Shown here in pieces: positions 1 through 5,971 of a stretch of 14,904 nucleotides of DNA. This DNA is from Candidatus Thorarchaeota archaeon MP8T_1 (GTDB lineage: Archaea > Asgardarchaeota > Thorarchaeia > Thorarchaeales > Thorarchaeaceae): NCBI GenBank assembly GCA_002825465.1, contig PJER01000091.1, forward strand, positions 1 to 14,904, read 5' to 3'. Within the stretch, counting starts at the first letter, position 1. Every line of letters begins with the position of its first letter. A model generated the notes under the pieces. That model was not told where the DNA came from. It was given only the letters and a program-made list of their open reading frames with translations, and made no database searches. Made by a program: the position numbers and the translations under genes.

Positions 1-786
1 AGCTCCTGTGATCTCAATAGGATAATCAGTAATTGAATACCAGACACCTCGCAGATCTCCTGTAGCGATACTCATGTAGTATGTGTCAGTGTGAACATAG
101 ATTCGAAGTTCAACATCACCAGCAAAATCGTAGGGTGCTGTATCAACTGGACCTGAAACATATCTGTACCTGAAACTTAGACTGAAGTTATTTGAAAGCG
201 GAGAGTTTGTGACCGTCTGCTCCCAGATTAATTCGGATGTTTGATGATGTGTGTATGTATCATCCTGAGGCGGATTCCTGTCTTTGAATTCTCCATAATT
301 CGCTACTGTGACATATCCTTCCGTTGAATTCCATACTGCAGTCTGATTTTGTTTTCCCCCGCTTGGATCAAATAATGAGCTTGTCCAAGGATCTACTTCA
401 TCATCAAAGGTTCCATTGACTGCATATAGCTTCTTTAGATTGGAAACTTCAATCTCTGTTCTGGAAGCAGTCCAGTGATTCGCTTCATCAATGGTGATGT
501 TCTGCTGAGTGTTTTTCCCTGAATCAGTCCTTGCTCTTACCAGACTAGTTTCTTGATGACCTCTCTGAACCATTCTCGCGGGATTCAGAATACCAGACTG
601 AGTGTCCTGTGAAAGAGAAAATCCTGAGTTTTTATTGAAGTCATTTACTTCTTCTACCAACGGGTCTAATGAATTACTAGGTGAATCATTTGAAGCGAAC
701 ATGATTGAATATGTCTTTGGTGAAATAACCAAACCCAAAAGAATTGGAATAATGATCAACGTGAGTACAATTTTTCTGGCGCGCAT
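1..786 (-). CDS. Exported sequon-rich surface protein, 3' end cut by window edge
   Basis: The frame stays open from the ATG at 784-786 to the left edge, giving 262 residues with no stop, so the C-terminus lies outside the window. Residues 1-5 are basic and 6-21 form a hydrophobic segment, as in a signal peptide or N-terminal anchor. The rest is polar with few Cys and six N-X-S/T sequons (N33, N96, N124, N147, N153, N200), which suggests an N-glycosylated extracellular protein. The stretch around 120-165 (a pattern like NGTFDDEVDPWT) followed by alternating aromatic and polar residues at 200-250 recalls the start of a carbohydrate-binding jelly-roll domain, but this is only a resemblance. A GAGG Shine-Dalgarno lies 8 nt before the ATG, which supports the start. 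A peptidase or other catalytic domain could follow beyond the edge. Function unknown. Confidence 0.8.
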   Translation of the reverse strand, partial: MRARKIVLTLIIIPILLGLVISPKTYSIMFASNDSPSNSLDPLVEEVNDFNKNSGFSLSQDTQSGILNPARMVQRGHQETSLVRARTDSGKNTQQNITIDEANHWTASRTEIEVSNLKKLYAVNGTFDDEVDPWTSSLFDPSGGKQNQTAVWNSTEGYVTVANYGEFKDRNPPQDDTYTHHQTSELIWEQTVTNSPLSNNFSLSFRYRYVSGPVDTAPYDFAGDVELRIYVHTDTYYMSIATGDLRGVWYSITDYPIEITGA

Positions 787-794
787 CTCATCAG

Positions 795-849
795 CCTCGT
801 TAGTTTGTAAATATGGGGCATACAGCACCCAATCTCATAACTCTATAAC
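795..849 (-). promoter_or_regulatory. Promoter and Shine-Dalgarno of the exported protein
   Basis: On the minus strand a TATA-like GTTATAGAG lies at 841-849 and GAGG at 795-798, 8 nt before the ATG at 786. Transcription would start near 818, leaving a leader of about 30 nt. The SD is convincing; the TATA box is only plausible. Confidence 0.45.
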
Positions 850-973
850 TGCTCGTTACGCTAGTTGGAGTAGTATTCTTTGTTCTTTCTTGAGTTATTA
901 CTGTTGTTTGTTTGGAATCATCCCTTGCGGAAGCACTCTGAATCTGGGATTGCAGAGCAGATGCTCATTCCAG

Positions 974-1615
974 TCACTCGTGGCTTTTGAATCGTGGAAG
1001 AAACATAGGCACTTGCTTCTGATACTGTGAATAGGATTCACCAAACTCTCTCACAAGCTCCTTCTCCTCTTTCCAGCAGAGAAGCCAGTTGATAAAAATC
1101 ACAAACGGAGTCACTAGTAGTGAATAGAATCCTGAAACAAGGAATGTAATCCCGATGTGAGACAGCATAGCTCCCAAATATTGTGGATGACGAATGCGTG
1201 AATATAGGCCTGTAGTAATAATCTGTGTCGATCTATGAGTTTCAGATGCTTCAAGGCCAATATCTGTGACTCCACGTATTCCAAGCCACGCTCCAGGAAC
1301 AATAATGATGACAAACAGAATTAGATGTAAAACAGGAATTTGAAGTGTGAAAAGCCCAAAGATGGGAATAATCAGAAGGATGTCTGATATGATTGGAATG
1401 ATGAATTGTGGTTGCGGGGAAAACCAAAGGCCAAATAGGAACAGGAAGATCCCCCACCCTGAGATCATACCCAGAATTGCTCCAATCCTGGTGCCTCTCT
1501 CCTTTCCGTACTTTTCTTCCAGGCGAACATGACTGACAGAAAGAAAGTGAATAGGAACGACCGCAATGACTCCCAGAACTGAGAGAAAGAACCATAGTGA
1601 CATGAACAGTGGCAT
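974..1615 (-). CDS. Isoprenylcysteine carboxyl methyltransferase/PEMT-family membrane methyltransferase
   Basis: A 213-residue integral membrane protein with about five hydrophobic segments (roughly 5-27, 45-65, 70-90, 93-113, 150-178). The C-terminal part carries the family signature: GLYSRIRHPQYLG at 136-148, followed by an EE pair at 183-184 and a Tyr/Pro-rich end. In characterised ICMT and phospholipid methyltransferases the RHPxY and EE elements form the S-adenosylmethionine site facing the cytosol, so the protein should be an SAM-dependent methyltransferase acting on a membrane-bound lipid or lipidated substrate. The substrate cannot be read from sequence: a prenylcysteine, a phospholipid headgroup or a small lipophilic compound are all possible. 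Length is typical of prokaryotic members. It is divergent from the mscL-like gene with a 94-nt gap. On its own strand a TATA-like CTATAGTAATAT lies just before the ATG, so the transcript is probably leaderless or nearly so. Confidence 0.85.
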   Translation of the reverse strand: MPLFMSLWFFLSVLGVIAVVPIHFLSVSHVRLEEKYGKERGTRIGAILGMISGWGIFLFLFGLWFSPQPQFIIPIISDILLIIPIFGLFTLQIPVLHLILFVIIIVPGAWLGIRGVTDIGLEASETHRSTQIITTGLYSRIRHPQYLGAMLSHIGITFLVSGFYSLLVTPFVIFINWLLCWKEEKELVREFGESYSQYQKQVPMFLPRFKSHE

Positions 1616-1697
1616 GACGCTTCTCTGATATTACTATAGCTGTTTCAACGCAAGAGTATTATTCTACATAATGCAATATTCTTTGACAATTTTACGT

Positions 1698-1712
1698 GAG
1701 GTTGTTAGAATG
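1698..1712 (+). promoter_or_regulatory. Shine-Dalgarno deciding the mscL start
   Basis: GAGG at 1698-1701 lies 8 nt before the ATG at 1710. The frame is also open from an ATG at 1671, but that codon has no SD, and the 13 extra residues (MQYSLTILREVVR) would be translated from this leader. The start at 1710 is therefore preferred. Confidence 0.7.
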
Positions 1713-2069
1713 TCAAACGACGAAATGCTCGAAGAATTAAGAGAGATTCGAAAACTCTTAACACCTGCTCCTGCGCCCGAAGCCCCAAAGGGACTCATCA
1801 ATGAGTTTGTTGCCTTCATCTCTTCCTATAAGGTACTTGGTTTAGCAGTCGCGTTCATCCTAGGTATCTACATTGGAAAAGTCGTGGAGGCTCTGGTCAA
1901 AAGCCTTGTCATGCCAATCGTTCAGATAGTCTATCCCCCGATTGCCCCTGAGGGAGCACCCTATGTGCTTTCTGGTGGTCCAATCTTGGATAATCTCATC
2001 ATTTTCATCATAGTTGCATTCGTAGTCTTCATAATTGTCAAGATTGCGGCTAAGATTGGCATCAAATAG
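1710..2069 (+). CDS. mscL: MscL-type large-conductance mechanosensitive channel
   Basis: A 119-residue protein with the two-helix layout of MscL. A short amphipathic region (INEFVAFISS, about 30-40) leads into a glycine/alanine-rich TM1 with the pore pattern LGLAVAFILGIYIGKVVEALV, then a conserved MP, an external loop of about 25 residues, and TM2 (LIIFIIVAFVVFIIVKI). In known MscL, tension in the lipid bilayer opens the homopentamer and releases small solutes during hypo-osmotic shock. Two things differ from the bacterial form. It carries an N-terminal extension of about 25 residues (a charged helix MLEELREIRKLL followed by a Pro/Ala linker). It also ends only a few residues after TM2, so the usual C-terminal cytoplasmic helix is absent. 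It stands alone, is divergent from the methyltransferase gene, and is followed by a terminator hairpin. Confidence 0.85.
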   Translation: MSNDEMLEELREIRKLLTPAPAPEAPKGLINEFVAFISSYKVLGLAVAFILGIYIGKVVEALVKSLVMPIVQIVYPPIAPEGAPYVLSGGPILDNLIIFIIVAFVVFIIVKIAAKIGIK

Positions 2070-2072
2070 AAT

Positions 2073-2114
2073 TAAAAAAAATATTGGAGGGGAGCATCTA
2101 CTCCCCCGCCTTTT
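2073..2114. terminator. Bidirectional terminator hairpin between convergent genes
   Basis: GGGGAG at 2089-2094 pairs with CTCCCC at 2101-2106 around a six-base loop. A run of eight A at 2074-2081 gives an oligo-U tail for transcripts arriving from the minus-strand small membrane gene. TTTT at 2111-2114 serves transcripts arriving from mscL. The position between two convergent genes supports the call. Confidence 0.65.
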
Positions 2115-2133
2115 CACTTTCTCTATACGCGGA

Positions 2134-2343
2134 TTACTTCACAGCTCCAACAATGAGCAGAATTACACCAAGTCCCAATAGAATGAGCATGAGCTCCGAG
2201 AAATCATATCCTGCTAGTGGGAGTGTGTAGATTCCTAAAAAGAAGTAATCGGCGTATGCTGCAAATCCAACCATTGGTAAGATAAGAGGTAAGATTCCTA
2301 CTATGATAAGTAGGAGTCCGAGTATAGCTAAACCCTTTCCCAT
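2134..2343 (-). CDS. Small two-helix membrane protein, function unknown
   Basis: A 69-residue hydrophobic protein that I do not recognise. Residues 3-30 and 48-68 are membrane segments rich in Leu, Ile and Gly (for example LILLGLGVILLIVGAVK). They are joined by a short loop with Tyr and Asp (YADYFF, LAGYDFSE). It lacks a cleavable signal peptide and cysteines. GGAG at 2353-2356 precedes the ATG by 9 nt, and a TATA-like AAATATAG lies further upstream at 2385-2392, so this looks like a real, independently expressed gene. It runs convergently into mscL, with a shared hairpin terminator between them. No functional link to mscL can be shown. Confidence 0.65.
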   Translation of the reverse strand: MGKGLAILGLLLIIVGILPLILPMVGFAAYADYFFLGIYTLPLAGYDFSELMLILLGLGVILLIVGAVK

Positions 2344-2384
2344 TCTTTACATCTCCGGATGGTATATTTTTTCATAGACAAATC

Positions 2385-2392
2385 ACTATATT
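2385..2392 (-). promoter_or_regulatory. TATA-like box of the small membrane protein gene
   Basis: AAATATAG on the minus strand, about 45 nt upstream of the ATG at 2343, would put the transcript start near 2362 and leave a short leader containing the GGAG. A second A/T stretch at 2362-2371 is closer, but it would start the transcript downstream of the SD. Confidence 0.3.
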
Positions 2393-2434
2393 TGCGTTCC
2401 GTGTCGTATTATCCAGATATCACTAGTAAAATAT

Positions 2435-2608
2435 CTAGCTATATCGATGAATTCTCTCTCTGACAGGAACAGGCCTCAGGAACTTGTATTCTTGCATACG
2501 AGATGCGATGATGACGGCTTTCGAGAGGCGAGTTCTATTAGAAACACCTTGAATCTCCTTAGCCTGAATCTTGTTGTCATCCTCGTGATATTGGTTGCAA
2601 AGAATCAT
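2435..2608 (-). CDS. Possible 57-residue small ORF downstream of the winged-helix gene
   Basis: An open frame of 57 codons begins with an ATG inside the last codons of the winged-helix gene (overlap 32 nt) and ends at TAG 2435-2437. The product would be basic and soluble (for example SKAVIIASRMQEYKFLRP). It has no Shine-Dalgarno, although the overlap would allow translational coupling. An equally long frame runs antisense through the same DNA, so at most one is likely to be real. Chance cannot be excluded for a frame this short. Confidence 0.2.
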   Translation of the reverse strand: MILCNQYHEDDNKIQAKEIQGVSNRTRLSKAVIIASRMQEYKFLRPVPVRERIHRYS

Positions 2609-2611
2609 TAA
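2447..2611 (+). CDS. Possible 54-residue small ORF with C-terminal hydrophobic tail
   Basis: An ATG at 2447 opens 54 codons to TAA 2609-2611. The first 30 residues are charged and the last 20 are hydrophobic (LNLLSLNLVVILVILVAKNH), the pattern of a tail-anchored peptide. No SD is present and no convincing TATA box sits at the right distance. It is antisense to the other small frame here and to the end of the winged-helix gene. It is listed only because the gap is otherwise empty. Confidence 0.15.
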   Translation: MNSLSDRNRPQELVFLHTRCDDDGFREASSIRNTLNLLSLNLVVILVILVAKNH

Positions 2612-3758
2612 CGAAGTTTTCTAGGTTTTTCCTTGACTGCTCAATGCTCTCTTGATGATTCCTAGTTACCTTCCTATAGATGCTTATGACTATCTTCTTT
2701 TGCTCTTCCCCGTCGTCGATCTCCCATCTTCCTACGACATCTCCATTTATCCAGATAGAGGGCCGTACTTCCCCTGTTGCACGCAATCCAGGGCCTGGCA
2801 TTATTAGTGGAGCATCAGGATTTGAAGGCCAAAAGTGTCTTCTATCTGCAGGAAATAAATAGGGTTGGACATCTTCTTTGATGAAACTGGTTCTATCGAT
2901 GAATGCTTTGAGAAAGTGGTCCTCGTATGGTAGGAACCAGACCATATCCTTGCCTGATTTCTCTAAAGAGGCTGCTATCTCATAATCTGATTGCATCATA
3001 TATCTATCATGTTTCTGCAGTCCTATATTGACCACAGACTCGCTAATCTTCTCTATTGAGGTCTTTACGGTTGTCTTGGTAACTCGCAACCACCATGCTA
3101 TGTCGTCAATTGACACCGGACCAAATAGCTCGATGTGACGTCGTATCAGTTCATTAATGGCCTCCTCTTCATCCAAATGCTTCATACGAAAACCTTCCAC
3201 CCAATCGTCCATCAGTGCGTAGGATGTCAGATTATTTCGGGCGTGACTTGCTCTTGCTCTGATTACCTCCCCCCGAGCCATAAGCATCACTAAAGCGGAG
3301 CGCATATGTTTCTCTGCCTCAGGGGCTGCTCGCTTCAACTCACTCATTTGTAACGGACCATCTTGCAATGCTGCCTTCACACGAAGCAATAGGTCCTCAA
3401 CTTCTTGATCACTTAATAGATTCATTTTTCTGAACTTATCCGTTCTAGACGCCTTAAACAAAGAGGGCCCAGTAGCACTGAGTATCAGGGGTAAATTATC
3501 TACGTGCATAACGTGCAAGGTTGTCCTGAAAGCGTGAGTTCTGACTAATGTCTTCCCATTGTTGATTGAGTCGAACATCTTCTCTGCATCAAAATTACCT
3601 ACCCTCGCATAGACAGAGAAATAGGGAGTCCAATAATCTGTGGAATGGAGCCCCAACTGCGATTTAATCAAATCAAAGAAATTAATGTCCTTCTCATCAA
3701 GAAGATGCTGCTTTCGAAGTTGGTTCCACCGAATTTGCTCTGAATTGGGTTCAGCCAT
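2577..3758 (-). CDS. Winged-helix DNA-binding protein, HTH_42/AlkZ-like superfamily
   Basis: A 393-residue protein with the layout of the HTH_42 (DUF1006) superfamily, to which the alkylation-repair DNA glycosylases AlkZ and YcaQ/AlkX belong. Residues 10-55 contain the conserved opening segment (SQLGLHSTDYWTPYFSVYAR). A second conserved element (LVRTHAFRTTLHVMHVDN) falls near 70-88. Winged-helix repeats follow at about 115-175 and 190-240, and the C-terminal domain has LPYEDHFLKAFIDR and PSIWINGDVVGRW. Where AlkZ-type enzymes have a catalytic Gln-x-Gln, this protein reads H38-S39-T40, so glycosylase activity should not be assumed. The start is firm: GAGGAG at 3765-3770 sits 6 nt before the ATG. 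It is monocistronic in appearance. DNA repair or non-catalytic DNA binding are both possible. Confidence 0.8.
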   Translation of the reverse strand: MAEPNSEQIRWNQLRKQHLLDEKDINFFDLIKSQLGLHSTDYWTPYFSVYARVGNFDAEKMFDSINNGKTLVRTHAFRTTLHVMHVDNLPLILSATGPSLFKASRTDKFRKMNLLSDQEVEDLLLRVKAALQDGPLQMSELKRAAPEAEKHMRSALVMLMARGEVIRARASHARNNLTSYALMDDWVEGFRMKHLDEEEAINELIRRHIELFGPVSIDDIAWWLRVTKTTVKTSIEKISESVVNIGLQKHDRYMMQSDYEIAASLEKSGKDMVWFLPYEDHFLKAFIDRTSFIKEDVQPYLFPADRRHFWPSNPDAPLIMPGPGLRATGEVRPSIWINGDVVGRWEIDDGEEQKKIVISIYRKVTRNHQESIEQSRKNLENFVNDSLQPISRG

Positions 3759-3764
3759 TTACAA

Positions 3765-3814
3765 CTCCTCTGTGAAGGGGACTTGGTTGTAGTATGGTGA
3801 GTCCTTTTATTTTC
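3765..3814 (-). promoter_or_regulatory. Promoter and strong Shine-Dalgarno of the winged-helix gene
   Basis: GAGGAG on the minus strand at 3765-3770 is the best SD in the window. An A/T-rich TATA-like GAAAATAAAAGG at 3803-3814 lies about 45-55 nt before the ATG, giving a leader near 20 nt that contains the SD. Confidence 0.5.
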
Positions 3815-3823
3815 TGACTTTTA

Positions 3824-4279
3824 TTATTTGAATCCAGCAATTCTGATTTCAGCAGGTCTTGTTTGTGCTCTAACTTCAACTATGCGTGCGCCAAATCCTC
3901 CAATCGTTCCACTGAGGAACCAAATGAGGTAAATCTCTTGAAACATGCTGAATGTCATTGGGCTCCATCCGATGGCTGGACCGATAGCCTGCCAGATGAT
4001 GATGTCCGCAACAAGAGCTAGGATTAGAAATACTGAACCAGCGAGCATACCCTTGACTAGTGCACAAATTTGGAATCTGAGACTGCATCCTCCTCCTACA
4101 AGATTTCTGTAAGTGATTGGAATAACTGCGAAGGGAACGCCAATGATGATTGCTATCCAGTAATAATTGGAACTCAGTATTGTGCCCATCACCATACCTA
4201 CAACAAATAACACTGGATATACAATAATCCAAGTCTTGAAAATCCATGACCAGCTCTTCAGTTCAGTAATCAAGCTCAT
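3824..4279 (-). CDS. Four-helix integral membrane protein, function unknown
   Basis: With the ATG at 4277-4279 the product is 151 residues with four hydrophobic segments (about 12-34, 40-58, 70-95 and 112-130 in this numbering). The loops include YRNLVGGGCSLRF, and the last segment is glycine-rich (FLSGTIGGFGARI). I do not recognise the family. The frame can be extended to a TTG at 4357, but the extra 26 residues would be encoded across an A/T-rich stretch (minus-strand GGATATTTTTTC, 4339-4350) that looks like a TATA box, so the internal ATG is preferred. It has no clear SD. It stands between the winged-helix gene (65-nt gap, own promoter) and the Lrp-type gene (132-nt gap), all on the minus strand, without evidence of a common transcript. 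Confidence 0.7.
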   Translation of the reverse strand: MSLITELKSWSWIFKTWIIVYPVLFVVGMVMGTILSSNYYWIAIIIGVPFAVIPITYRNLVGGGCSLRFQICALVKGMLAGSVFLILALVADIIIWQAIGPAIGWSPMTFSMFQEIYLIWFLSGTIGGFGARIVEVRAQTRPAEIRIAGFK

Positions 4280-4411
4280 GTTTGTTTCACTGAATTTTAG
4301 CTGCGTGGGTATCTTGATTACTTCTTGGGTATGGTCTGAAAAAATATCCAAATTCAATTCACAGGTTAATGTACAACATTAGTTGTGATACCGGATGTTT
4401 CCGAAGAAGAA

Positions 4412-5338
4412 CTATTGAGAGCGTTCTTCGAGAATCTGATCGCGGAAATCTTTGTAGTATTTCCACTCGCCGCTAATTGCTTGACTTATTGATTGATATT
4501 CTGGAAACATAGAAACTAATCGAGATTGAATCTCCTGTGCTTCTACTACACTGTCTACTTGAAATGTCAAGAATATTATTGGGCGATTTACAATCTTCCA
4601 GCTAACCCAAAAATTATCCTCATAAATTTCTCTTACTTTCTCTTCAATCTCCAATTGTCTCTCATTTGTGAGTTCATGCATTTGAAGTGCAAAATTGATG
4701 ATAAATCCGTGACCAATTACACCAATATTGGAGAGTACTGTTTCATATAGCATACCTTGCTTTCTCATGTATTCTAGCCGTTTTCTAATAGTTGGCGAAG
4801 ATCGACCCACCTTCTCTGCTAACTCGTTAATTGACATTCGTCCATTCCAACGAAGTTGACGGAGGATCTGCCAATCAATCTTCTTCAGAGACTCGATTCC
4901 TTTAGAGCTAGGAAGAGCCACGTAAGATGATGGTGGGGGAAGGGTCTGATAGATATCCAACTCATCAACATAATCGTTTTTTCTCACGTGTTCAATTACC
5001 TGGTCTAATTCATCATTATTCCTATATATTGCAACAACCATTCCGTCTTTTTGAATCCCACTTGAAACACTAGTGATAAACGGATGATTTCCTATCTCGT
5101 CTTTTTCTTCTTGTGTCAAGAGCCGTTTCAAACGCAAGATAACCAGTGCGAAACTAGCATTGAATAGACTGAGCTTGAGTTGAACATCAAAATGCACTAT
5201 GATTCCCTGTTCAATCATTGTTTCAACACGAGTCTTAATTGTATTAACGGAGACATCGTATTTCTTTCCAAGTTCAGTAAATGATGCTCTACAATTGTTG
5301 CTTAGTTCTTGAAACAAAGCTTTGTCTAGGTTATCCAA
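4412..5338 (-). CDS. Pseudo-dimeric Lrp/AsnC-family transcription regulator
   Basis: A 308-residue protein made of two Lrp/AsnC units in tandem. The first helix-turn-helix spans 4-50 (LDKALFQEL...SVNTIKTRVETM) with a ligand-sensing-like alpha/beta domain to about 135. A Pro/Ser linker follows, then a second helix-turn-helix at 153-198 (IDWQILRQL...SSPTIRKRLEYM) and a second alpha/beta domain to 300. Ordinary Lrp proteins are about 150 residues with one unit, so this is an internal duplication acting as a built-in dimer. The start is a TTG at 5336-5338 with GGTGG 6 nt upstream; there is no earlier in-frame ATG before the stop at 5372-5374. A perfect palindrome lies 28-45 nt upstream, between this gene and the divergent membrane-hairpin genes, so autoregulation and control of those genes is a reasonable inference. 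Effector unknown. Confidence 0.88.
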   Translation of the reverse strand: MDNLDKALFQELSNNCRASFTELGKKYDVSVNTIKTRVETMIEQGIIVHFDVQLKLSLFNASFALVILRLKRLLTQEEKDEIGNHPFITSVSSGIQKDGMVVAIYRNNDELDQVIEHVRKNDYVDELDIYQTLPPPSSYVALPSSKGIESLKKIDWQILRQLRWNGRMSINELAEKVGRSSPTIRKRLEYMRKQGMLYETVLSNIGVIGHGFIINFALQMHELTNERQLEIEEKVREIYEDNFWVSWKIVNRPIIFLTFQVDSVVEAQEIQSRLVSMFPEYQSISQAISGEWKYYKDFRDQILEERSQ

Positions 5339-5365
5339 CGGAATCCACCAGCAATTTTCTGATTT

Positions 5366-5383
5366 TTGCAGTCAATACTGCAA
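5366..5383. promoter_or_regulatory. Perfect 18-bp palindrome, probable Lrp-type operator
   Basis: TTGCAGT-CAAT-ACTGCAA has seven-base perfect arms around a four-base spacer. It lies 28 nt upstream of the Lrp-type TTG start, at about where the minus-strand transcript should begin given a TATA-like stretch at 5399-5413. Binding here would block the Lrp promoter and could also affect the divergent genes starting at 5496. No second copy was noticed. Confidence 0.6.
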
Positions 5384-5495
5384 GACAGAGAACTCTGACC
5401 TAAAGTAATTACGATTTTTGAAGGTATTGATTGCCAAGCTGTTTAGTAATTTTACACGATGGTACATCATACGAACTACTCGTAGGAGTAATTAA

Positions 5496-5825
5496 ATGAA
5501 AAAACAAATTGGAACACAAAAAGGCTCAGGAATCGTTTCAGATCCAGATTTTCTTGAACCTAAGAATCCAACCAGGATATTCATCGCAGTCACGATATTA
5601 TCACTTGCTGCGTGTGGGATTGTCCCTGCGCTATTCGCTGATTTTGTGACCGCACTAACTCCCACATTCTGGCTGGTCTTCCATGTAATCTACATTGGAC
5701 TGCTTCTGGTGACTTACGTGGTTGCGATGAAACAATACAAGGTTGAAAGGAGAAGATATTATGTCGATAGATGCCATGATTCTGCTATTCGTACTTTCGG
5801 TAATTCTATGTTGGTTTGGGTCTGA
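5496..5825 (+). CDS. Small membrane protein with one helical hairpin (first of a pair)
   Basis: A 109-residue protein. Residues 1-25 are polar; 27-48 and 57-77 are membrane helices joined by LFADFVTALTPTFW. A basic stretch (KQYKVERRR, 79-87) follows. GGAG at 5485-5488 precedes the ATG. The last 22 residues are read from DNA that also encodes the N-terminus of the next gene in another frame (65-nt overlap), and their composition is unlike the rest, so the true C-terminus may have been altered by an indel. The hairpin resembles that of the next gene: LS and FH lie at the same distance (29 residues) with a Cys at the same offset. The topology recalls small accessory subunits of sodium/solute symporters, but no transporter is adjacent. 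Function unknown. Confidence 0.65.
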   Translation: MKKQIGTQKGSGIVSDPDFLEPKNPTRIFIAVTILSLAACGIVPALFADFVTALTPTFWLVFHVIYIGLLLVTYVVAMKQYKVERRRYYVDRCHDSAIRTFGNSMLVWV

Positions 5826-5925
5826 GTTGGTGAAGCGGCGCAATATCCATGTGCCGAAAATACCTCTCGCTCTATTCCATCTGGTATATATCACAGGACT
5901 GGTAGCAGTCTACATACTCTTTTAG
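5761..5925 (+). CDS. 54-residue membrane hairpin protein (second of a pair)
   Basis: The start at 5761 is set by AAAGGAG (5746-5752), 8 nt upstream of the ATG; a TTG at 5743 would read through this SD. The product is two membrane helices (about 5-23 and 35-53) joined by a basic loop (ELVKRRNIHVPKIP), with FHLVYI in the second helix matching FHVIYI of the preceding protein. It is presumably co-transcribed and perhaps co-translated with the preceding gene, whose last 65 nt it overlaps. A two-subunit membrane complex under control of the divergent Lrp-type regulator is a possible reading. I do not recognise the family. Confidence 0.65.
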   Translation: MSIDAMILLFVLSVILCWFGSELVKRRNIHVPKIPLALFHLVYITGLVAVYILF

Positions 5926-5932
5926 TTTCCAG

Positions 5933-5971
5933 TGATGCAGAGAGATAGTTCCTCTGCATCATCTGCGTTTT
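5933..5971. terminator. Hairpin terminator between convergent genes
   Basis: TGATGCAGAG at 5933-5942 pairs perfectly with CTCTGCATCA at 5952-5961 around a nine-base loop. TTTT lies at 5968-5971 on the plus side. It falls in the 46-nt gap between the end of the membrane-hairpin gene and the end of the aldo/keto reductase gene, where transcripts from both sides must stop. Confidence 0.65.

Noticed and set aside
602..1030. Plus-strand open frame of 142 codons
   Set aside because: It runs antisense to the start of the exported protein and the end of the methyltransferase gene, has no SD, and its product is low in recognisable structure. The minus-strand frames carry family motifs and a signal peptide.
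4280..4357. N-terminal extension of the four-helix membrane protein from TTG 4357
   Set aside because: The added DNA contains a TATA-like stretch, the codon has no SD, and the extra residues are unlike a membrane protein N-terminus.
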